This document shows positions 57,085 through 64,000 of a stretch of DNA of 64,000 nt, piece by piece (positions within the stretch are counted from its first letter, which is position 1; each line of letters starts with the position of its first letter). Below the pieces are notes generated by a model. The model did no database searches and had not been told where the DNA came from. It saw nothing but the letters and a program-made list of their open reading frames with translations. This DNA comes from Copromyces sp. CBS 386.78 (Eukaryota > Ascomycota > Sordariomycetes > Sordariales > Sordariaceae), in contig MU839124.1 of NCBI GenBank assembly GCA_030685235.1, forward strand, positions 124,001 through 188,000, given 5' to 3'. A program made the position numbers and the translations under genes.

Positions 57085-59315
57085 ATGCCAAACATTCCTC
57101 TTCTCTCAGTCAAGTCAGAGCATGAGGCCAAGGAGAATACGACAATTGCTCCAAGTTTTTTGCTTCAAGATCTCGACGACAGAAATCGTCTTTCGCTAGG
57201 TGCCGAGACCAAAGAAGACCATGGCAGCCGCCGAAACAATAGACGAGAAACGGGTTCCCTCGTTCACAGAAGCAAGGGCGAGGATGAAGGCCTAGGACAG
57301 GTGGTCGACTGGACGGAGGAAGAGGAAAAGAAACTGGTTCGAAAGTATGGAAACATTGGCGAAACCAAGGAGAAACGAGGGATCGTGAAAGTTGACCGGT
57401 TGGTGAACAAAAACAGGATCGACCTCGTCATTATGCCCCTCCTAGTCATCGGCTTCTTCTCCCTCCAACTCGACAGAGGAAATATGTGCGTCTTCTTCTC
57501 CACGCCCTCCCACACATACATGTCTTGGTAACCAACTGACCCGAAACAGCGGCAACGCCCTAACAGATTACTTCCTCGAAGACGTCGGCATCACCCAGGA
57601 CCAATTTAACGCCGGCCAGCTCCTCCTTCAACTCAGAATCGTCCTACTAGAGATCCCGAGTAACTTGGTCCTGTACAAAGTCGGTCCGACGCTCTGGATC
57701 GGATGCCAGATCCTGGCTTGGGGGTTCGTGGCGACTTTCCAGGCTTTTCAGAAGGGGTTGGCTTCGTATTTGGTTACGAGGGTTTTACTTGGGTATGTAT
57801 GTTTCTTGTTGTCTTGTCACGGAGACAGTGTTAATGGTGTGGTGGATTGGATGTTCAGTGGGCATAGAGGTATTGTTACTGACATGGACACCGGGAACAA
57901 TTAGAGTATGTGAATCTGGCTTCATCCCCGCTGGTATGTACACCATGACAAGATGGTACAAGAAGGACGAGACGAGCAAGAGGTTTTCGATCTATCATTT
58001 GGGAAACTACGCCTCGGCGGCGGCGAGTGGGTTGATTGCTTATGGGATGTGAGTTGAGCTTCTCCTAGTTATTTCCCCCCAAGACCCATGATAAATAGAA
58101 GCTAACGATCATTACAGCCTACACATGAGAGGCGTCTGTGGCTTAACAGGTTGGCAATGGCTTTTCATTGTACGTTCATTTCCCTCTCCCCTTCTAGCCC
58201 GCAACAGCTAGCCAAATGGATGGATGTGTTAGCTGACACTCTTCACGGCCACAGATCGAAGGAATCTTCACAGTCCTAGTCGGCCGCGCCTTCCTCACTT
58301 TCTTCCCCAGAAACCCCGAAGACCCGACTTCCCTCTTGGGATTCAAGTACTTCTCCGACCGCGAGCGGGAGATTCTTTATCGAAGAGTGATTATCGATGA
58401 TCCGTCCAAGGAGCATAAACATACTACTATCAAGAAGAAGGAGATTTTGGATACCGTACGTTTTTCCTTTCCCTTTCCCCTTTCCCCTAACTTTCGAGAA
58501 AGATGGTGAAAATGGTGAAGATGGTGGTGGCTGACATGAGCGTACTTGTAGTTCAAAAATGGACCATCCTCCCACACTTCATCGCCGCTCTCACCGCCAT
58601 GGCGTCCGCAACGACTTTTGTCGGGTACGCGCCCTCGCTGGTGTACTCGTATGGATACGACAGGTTGAAATCCAACGCCTTGGTTACCATTGGCGTGTGG
58701 TTGCTGTTGTGTACGACGGTGGCATGGGGATACCTGGCGGATAGGCTGGGGAGGAGAGGGCCGATGGTAACGAGTGGGTTGGTGATTCTTTGGGGGCTTA
58801 CGGTATGTTTTCCTATTTTATCGTCTGCTTTGTTTTGTCTTGGTGAGGTGGAGTTGACTGGACTGGACTGGTGCTAACGATGGTGACACAGCTCGGAAAC
58901 CGAATTCTGGCCAGGTCGACGAATAGGGACCTGAAGTTTTGCTTTGCTGACGCTGGGAATCACGTTCAATGCTAGGTAACTGGCGTAAGTCTTCCTCCGT
59001 GGAATTGTAGTGCCGATGCTGACATGTGAGATTCTACACCAGACCCCGTCAACACCTCATGGGCAGCACTGAACGCAAAGCCCGCCGGCGAACGATCTAT
59101 AACTATCGCGTTGATGGTTATGGCTGCCAATGCGGCCGGTATCATTGTGCAGTCAACTATTCCGGGAGAATGACAAGCCACTTCATGTGAAGGGATGGAC
59201 GGCCATTTTGGTGGTGGTGAGTGTGGGATTGGTGGCTTCTGTTTTTGCCAATGTACAAAACTTCTTTTTGAATAGGAGGCAGAAGAGGATTGGCGGGAGG
59301 ACGTACCACCCATGA
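57085..59315 (+). pseudogene. Allantoate-permease-type (Dal5 family) MFS transporter with frameshifts in its last third
   Basis: The first two thirds are intact. Exons 57085..57485, 57550..57792, 57905..58048, 58118..58169 and 58255..58455 are joined by canonical introns. They encode an acidic N-terminus, TM1 (RIDLVIMPLLVIGFFSLQLD), RGNIGNALTDYFLEDVGIT and the signature GVCESGFIPAGMYTMTRWYK (created by a splice). SIYHLGNYASAAASGLIAYG and GWQWLFIIEGIFTVLVG follow. After that the frame breaks. At 58552-58562, TTCAAAAATGG misses one base relative to the expected F-K-N-W-T-I, although an alternative donor at 58460 would also restore frame. At 58937-58940 an extra T precedes ALLTLGITFNA. Near 59141-59152 one base too many separates ANAAGII from SQLFREND. 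No clean splice joins 58975 to 59042. Two or more independent indels suggest a pseudogene, though assembly errors at homopolymers remain possible. Confidence 0.65.
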
Positions 59316-60096
59316 TGTTTTGGAGTTGCAGGGAGGATGGATGGTTTTAGAGAGGGGTTGAATTAGGCGAACCATCGATACGAGCTGAGATCTTCTTGGG
59401 TGGAATTTCCAAAGAACTTGACCGAAAAATCGAGCTGTACCTCGTGAGTTCATCTGAGATTCAGTAGATCTTATGACACGCAATTGTTCCGTCGAAGGCC
59501 GATTGCAGCCAAGAAAACCTGCTCATGATCAGATCTCAAACGCACGCCATCTGTTGCGCCACGCTGATCATTGCGAGTATCTCCATGTGAAAAGCAGGCT
59601 TGAGAGAACTCGAGAAGAACATGGAAACAAGCACCGCCACATGCCGAGCGGTCCGGGTAACTACCCCGGGTTTTGCGGGCTTGGCGTCCTTGACGGCCGG
59701 ACGGAAACGGACGACAACGGTGTCATCGGTCTCCACCGTCCCACATGTCAGCTCTGCCGTCGCCGAGCTTCCCTTTCCCCAAAGCTTCCTTCCATTCCAT
59801 CCCGCTTCCATCGACGACAGGGGCATGACATATTGCATCATGCAACATCTGAAACTCCACTGCATGCTTAGGGGTATGTATATAACTGATCTTGAGATCT
59901 TTTGTTTATCTGATCGAAATCTTCAACATCACTCAATTCAGAAGCTTCAATAAAGTTACCCATCAACAGTATCTATTTACCCCAAAGAACATCTCGTCCC
60001 AAGTGACCCCGCAACCTCGGCTATCAACTTATTCTTAATCACCTTTACGACAGCTACCACAAGACATCTTCAGAGTCACCATCGAAATCAACAACA
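59316..60096. other. Intergenic between the MFS and RraA-family genes
   Basis: No convincing gene. A minus-strand frame at 59865..59536 has no recognisable features. Confidence 0.4.
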
Positions 60097-60939
60097 ATGA
60101 CCAATACAAAGGAAGATCTCGTTGTTAAGGCGTTGCAGCAATACACAACGTATGTCACCAAGTCACCATCCACTCTCTCCACTTCGGAAACCCCCTTTAC
60201 AGAGCCAAATTGAATATAGACTAACACAAGAAACAAACACAACAGCTGCGATGTCTCCGACGCCCTCGTCAAACTCAAGCACCGCAACGGCGGTTTCCTC
60301 TCGGGTCTGACCATGTGGTCCCCCCACCGTCAAGAAGGCGCAACCAAGATCGTCGGGCCCGCCTACACAGTCCAATATGTTCCTTTGAGTGATCCAAGGC
60401 CGCAATATCCTACTCATTATGTATGCCTCTTTTCCCCCCTTAACTGCTCTGATTTCCAACTCCCAAAACAGAGGCTAACAAATATACAGATCGACGACGT
60501 CCCCAAAGGCTCCGTCCTCTTCGTCTCCGCCCCTGCCAAGACCCCCAACGCCATCTACGGCGGCCTCATGTCCACGCGCGCCAAGGCCCTGGGGGCCGCC
60601 GGCTCCGTGATCGACGGCCGCTTCCGAGACGTGCAAGAGCAACGAGACATGGGGTATCCCATTTTCGCACGAGACGTGGGCACCGCCCCGCCGGCTGAAT
60701 TGCTCAAGGTAGTGGCTGTGAACGTCCCCGTGAAACTGCAGACAGACGAGCAGGATATGACGATCAACCCCGGTGATTATATCATTGCGGATATCAATGG
60801 TGTTGTGGTACTTCCCAAGGATTTGGCTGAGCAGGCGCTGCCGTTGATGGCGAAGCACGTGGAGGCGGATACGAAGATGCAGGTTGCTATGGAAGGGGGG
60901 ATGGGGTTTGCGGAGGCTAGTAAGAAGTTTAGGGGGTAA
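60097..60939 (+). CDS. RraA-family protein (HMG/CHA aldolase or oxaloacetate decarboxylase fold)
   Basis: Despite its name, the RraA family contains metal-dependent aldolases and decarboxylases acting on 4-hydroxy-2-oxo acids or oxaloacetate. Three exons (60097..60149, 60246..60420, 60490..60939) give 225 residues. The introns have donors GTATGT and GTATGC, branches CTAAC and acceptors ACAG. The splices give TTCDVSDALVKL and THYIDDVPKGSVLF. Family hallmarks are CDVSDAL near the start, IVGPAYTVQ, GLMSTRAKALGAAGSVIDGR followed by FRD (the GxxxDGxxRD metal and substrate site), PIFARDVGT and NPGDYIIADINGVVVLP. The protein is of normal size. It lies next to the disrupted permease gene, on the same strand. 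Confidence 0.88.
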
Positions 60940-61248
60940 TTGGTTTTAGCGATGGGGTGTGTTAGGGTCGGGTTAAGGCGTTGGCCTCTTGGATAAAGCG
61001 GTTAGAATAATGATTAATGAAGTTCTCCATGTAAACTCTGCATCTTTCGCGGAAATCGTATCAGACTCAAACAGCAAGCAGCCAGAACCAGCCACGGGAG
61101 TTGGATAACAGCCCATCAAGACCATTCGACTTATACACGCTATATGCATATAGTAACAGAGAATCCTAATCCAACTTTGTCCTCTATCCAAAATGAACCA
61201 TGCTACCCCATATAACCATCCCCAACATCAAACATATCAAAAACATCA
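60940..61248. other. Short convergent intergenic region
   Basis: 3' flanks of the RraA-family and Ted1-like genes; nothing else was seen. Confidence 0.4.
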
Positions 61249-63264
61249 TCACGACTTCTCGTAATCCAATCTCTTCTTTGCTTCACTCCACAATTGCTGA
61301 TCAGGCGTCACCCCCCTCCTCTCCAACCTCCTCCTAGACTTTGACCTCGTCCGATCCTTCATCACCGCGCCACGGTCCCGGCTCTTCCCCCTTTCCTCCC
61401 TATCCCTATGCCTTTCATGCCTCTCACTCCTTTCCCTCCTCTCGCTCCTCTCGCTTTCCGTCATCCTCCTCTTATGCCTCCTACCACCAACCAGGGGAAT
61501 CCTCCTCAACCCCCTCACGATAGCCCTATCAACATCCACTCCGAACAACGACCCCGCCACTCCCGCGGCAGCCAACAGAACTGCGCCCAGAATCACAAAG
61601 ATATCCATAAAATGGACCACCCACCACAAATGCTGCGTGCCCATCGGACACGTCGCATACTCGGCCTTCCATTCCCACTCCTCCTCGTCGAACCAGACGC
61701 TCAGAAGGCCCGCGTTGCCGCCAAACTCGCCCATCATGCTTCGCACCGTCACCTCCCTCACGCCCGGCATGTCCTCGCGGCCGATGATGGATTCCTTCTT
61801 GGCCTGCTTGTACCGCTTCACCTCCCACTCTCTTTGTTTGCGTTCAATCTCAAACTCCCCGTCATCCGCCTGAACGAGGGTTTCTTCCTCGACGAACGAC
61901 TGGTTGATATAATGCCATGTGTCGCACCCCTCATGATCGTGTCCGTTCAAGATAATACCGCGGCGGCCCTGCCCGTTGGCGGGCGCGTCTTTGTTACCCG
62001 ACATTCCTAGGATTCCTTCCAAAAAGCCCTTGCTGGCTGCGAGACTAAGCTGGTTTTGTTCTTTCAAGGTGCCGTCGTGGTCGTGGAACTTGAAGAGCGG
62101 CGAATCGACGCAGACGCCGTTGGGCTTGTACAGTGGGACATGGGTCAAGACCAAAGTGAAGTGGCCCTTGAACTGCACGGCGCTGGCGGTGTTGATGACG
62201 CTGTTGATGAAGGAGTAGGTGTCGTCCTGAAGCTCGGAGGATAAAGCGGGGGTGTCGAGGTTCATGTCGTTCAGCACGACGAGGCGGAGTTCGGGCACGA
62301 GACGGTCGGAGAGCGGGTTGTCGAGGGCATCGAAGAGGGTGTTGGTAAGGGATTTGTTGGTTAAGGGGAGCTCGAAGCGGAGTTCGTAGTTGATCCTGCC
62401 GAATGCGTCTTCGAAGCGCCCGGTCAGGTTGGTGTTGATGTCGCCTGCGTATCCGATGTCGTGGTTACCCGCTACGTTGATGATGCGCTTGGTCCAGACT
62501 TCCGAGTCGTTGGATGGGCCGCTGGTCGAAAGGTAGCCGGTGAGGTCGTACTCGTCGGCGGGGAACATGGCGACGTCGTCGGGCACGCGCTCGCCGCCCT
62601 TGAAGACGCGGTTCCAGAAGCGGTGGGCGCGCCAGTAGAATTCGTCGTCCGTAACCCATTGACTGCCGAGCAGGTCGCCGAGAACGGTGACGTGCGTCGG
62701 GCGTGACCACCAGTGTAAAGTGCGGTAGATGTGGGCGAGGTAGTAATCGTTGCCCCAGTGGTCGAAGCGCTTGCGGTAGGACTCGGCGAGGTTGAAGACG
62801 TCTTCGAAGAAAATGTCGACGATCTCGTGGAAGCACTGGCGGAGGCGCCATCGTAGCGAGGCATGGCTCGTCTGGAAGGTCAGGTGGCGGAACAGGCTCT
62901 TGGCGTGCGGGAAGACGCCCAGGTACTCGGTCGGAATCGAGGTGTCGCCTTCGAGCTGCGGGTCGCCGAGCGCAAGGAGACGGAACGGCGCAAGCGGTCG
63001 CGACGGTGTGACGGCGGGTGTCGAGGTAGGGTCGGTTTCGTCTACAGGCACAGGCGGGAGCGAAAGGTGCAACTTGACCGTCTCGAGGAAGGCATGGTAG
63101 CCCGTGTCGGCGGGCGCATTATGTTGGACAGGCGGCAACGGAAAGGCGCATTTTCCGAAGAAGGGGAAGAAGTATAGGTATATCGTCAGAGCGAGGGAGA
63201 TGGGGAGGAAGATGCGCAAGGCCTTGCGAAGGGTCGCCGTCGGGGACCAGGAAAGTTGCGACAT
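61249..63264 (-). CDS. ted1: Ted1/Cdc1-type calcineurin-like phosphoesterase (GPI-glycan remodelling)
   Basis: Yeast Ted1 and Cdc1 (PGAP5/MPPE1 relatives) remove ethanolamine phosphate from GPI glycans in the ER, allowing export of GPI proteins. A single exon of 671 codons from MSQLSWSPTATLRKALRIFL. TM1 (IFLPISLALTIYLYFFPFFG, about 17-36) is followed by a lumenal metallophosphoesterase domain. Its metal-ligand blocks are LALGDPQLEGD, THVTVLGDLLGSQW, NVAGNHDIGYAG, TLVLTHVPLY and NGHDHEGCDTWHY. A second hydrophobic stretch near the C-terminus (HLWWVVHFMDIFVILGAVLL) is a likely TM2, after which a ~100-residue Arg/Ser/Glu-rich cytosolic tail ends DYEKS. The frame stays open for 92 codons upstream (to 63540) and contains another hydrophobic stretch, but homology starts at 63264, so that ATG is used. 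Whether it is Ted1 or Cdc1 is not certain. Confidence 0.85.
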   Translation of the reverse strand: MSQLSWSPTATLRKALRIFLPISLALTIYLYFFPFFGKCAFPLPPVQHNAPADTGYHAFLETVKLHLSLPPVPVDETDPTSTPAVTPSRPLAPFRLLALGDPQLEGDTSIPTEYLGVFPHAKSLFRHLTFQTSHASLRWRLRQCFHEIVDIFFEDVFNLAESYRKRFDHWGNDYYLAHIYRTLHWWSRPTHVTVLGDLLGSQWVTDDEFYWRAHRFWNRVFKGGERVPDDVAMFPADEYDLTGYLSTSGPSNDSEVWTKRIINVAGNHDIGYAGDINTNLTGRFEDAFGRINYELRFELPLTNKSLTNTLFDALDNPLSDRLVPELRLVVLNDMNLDTPALSSELQDDTYSFINSVINTASAVQFKGHFTLVLTHVPLYKPNGVCVDSPLFKFHDHDGTLKEQNQLSLAASKGFLEGILGMSGNKDAPANGQGRRGIILNGHDHEGCDTWHYINQSFVEEETLVQADDGEFEIERKQREWEVKRYKQAKKESIIGREDMPGVREVTVRSMMGEFGGNAGLLSVWFDEEEWEWKAEYATCPMGTQHLWWVVHFMDIFVILGAVLLAAAGVAGSLFGVDVDRAIVRGLRRIPLVGGRRHKRRMTESERSERRERSERHERHRDREERGKSRDRGAVMKDRTRSKSRRRLERRGVTPDQQLWSEAKKRLDYEKS

Positions 63265-64000
63265 TTGGGGATGTTGACTATCGCGACATGGGGGAACCTG
63301 GACACATGAGAAAGGGTATAGGTACAGGTAGGTAGAGTATAGACCAAAAAAAAGAGAAAGAAGAAGCAAAAAGACAAATGCCCTGAAGACGAGCCTCAAA
63401 CGAGAGTTTTGAAGAGTCCTCGTGGGAGCCGGGACAATGAGTGTCGGATGTCTGTTGTTTCGTAAGCCGAGGAAAAAAGGAGTCAACAAATTGCGCCGCA
63501 TGAGAGCGTGTTCGGCAATGCTCCAGTCGTGTTTCGCCAATTTTCAGGTGAAGAATGCCAAGACATTGGGGGAATTTGCCGGCGGCAACTGAGCTGGAAC
63601 GTCATATGCCCCCTGAATTGGAGTCCCTCAGATCCATATTCATCATGTCTCGGCATAAGGGGTCTAGATCTTATCCACCCATGAGTTCGTCAACATGAGG
63701 GTTGTTCTCCTTCTTCCTCGAAAATCAAAAAGGATTTCTACTGGATGATGGTCTCTTCGTAGAAACAAGTGCTTTGGCCTCCTCGAAGGCTTTGGAAAGT
63801 GACAAGTCCGGGCAGATCATCCCATCGGTGGCAACGCTCGTCAACAATCATGAAGTCAATCCGAGACATTGTCCGTGATTGTGTAGCTGCCAACGGCTCC
63901 GTGGCCCGGCAAGCAGAGTCAGTCCAACTGATGTGCAGGTTTCAAACTTTCAGGCACCTTCTTCCCGCTCTGCTCTGACTGCTGTTGGTCGGTAACTCAT
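63265..64000. other. Upstream region of the Ted1-like gene to window end
   Basis: Polypyrimidine tract on the minus strand near 63330-63365 (seen as AAAAAAAAGAGAAAG on the plus strand), as expected for a promoter or leader. No other gene was seen up to 64,000. Confidence 0.4.

Noticed and set aside
56831..57091. 86-codon minus-strand frame with basic tail CEVRKQKRPRKAKYQY
   Set aside because: It resembles the end of a small basic protein, but no consistent upstream exon, start or known family could be found.

Overview
The window is nuclear DNA of a filamentous ascomycete, most likely Neurospora crassa or a close Sordariales relative. The evidence is widely spaced genes, each with its own promoter region, and short introns of mostly 57-112 nt with GT..AG ends and CTAAC/CTGAC-type branch sites. 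The gene set also fits: peroxin 20, Tim50, mitochondrial EF-G, homoisocitrate dehydrogenase, a yapsin and Ted1. Nothing bacterial, viral, CRISPR-like or clearly transposon-derived was seen. Base composition is even and I see no obvious RIP-type AT-rich block. All identifications come from reading the translations; no database was searched.

Layout. 0-5 kb: the start of a peroxin-20-like gene cut by the window edge, an RNA-binding protein with an apparent mitochondrial presequence, and a two-TM hypothetical protein. 5.6 kb: tRNA-Gly(UCC). 5.7-14.8 kb: a long stretch without a convincing protein gene, leading into a bHLH transcription factor (14.8-16.4 kb). 16.4-20.6 kb: another gene-free stretch with two clear hairpins, then a GPI-anchored aspartyl protease (20.6-22.3 kb). 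22.9-36.6 kb: mitochondrial EF-G, homoisocitrate dehydrogenase, a disordered basic protein, mitoribosomal uS8m, a proline-rich conserved protein and Yae1. 37.5-43.5 kb: a WrbA-type flavoprotein with a possible alternative CaaX-ending exon, a secreted amidase-family protein, and a mitochondrial carrier with a GC-AG intron. 45.6-50.3 kb: a single-pass membrane protein with PPxY motifs, converging on a secreted Gln/Gly/Asn-rich repeat protein. 51.6-56.1 kb: Tim50 and an F-box-like protein. 57.1-60.9 kb: a frameshifted allantoate-permease-type MFS gene and an RraA-family gene. 61.2-63.3 kb: a Ted1/Cdc1-type phosphoesterase.

The genes do not form an operon or an obvious biosynthetic cluster. Several serve mitochondria (RRM protein, EF-G, uS8m, carrier, Tim50), and Yae1 supports cytosolic Fe-S protein assembly, but their neighbourhood looks incidental. 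The points most worth following up are: (1) the WrbA-type gene, where splicing one more intron swaps a two-codon ending for a 58-residue tail ending in CVIL; (2) the 543-residue secreted protein built almost entirely from short Q/G/N repeats between two CxxC motifs; and (3) long imperfect hairpins at 48.08-48.17 kb and 19.11-19.19 kb.
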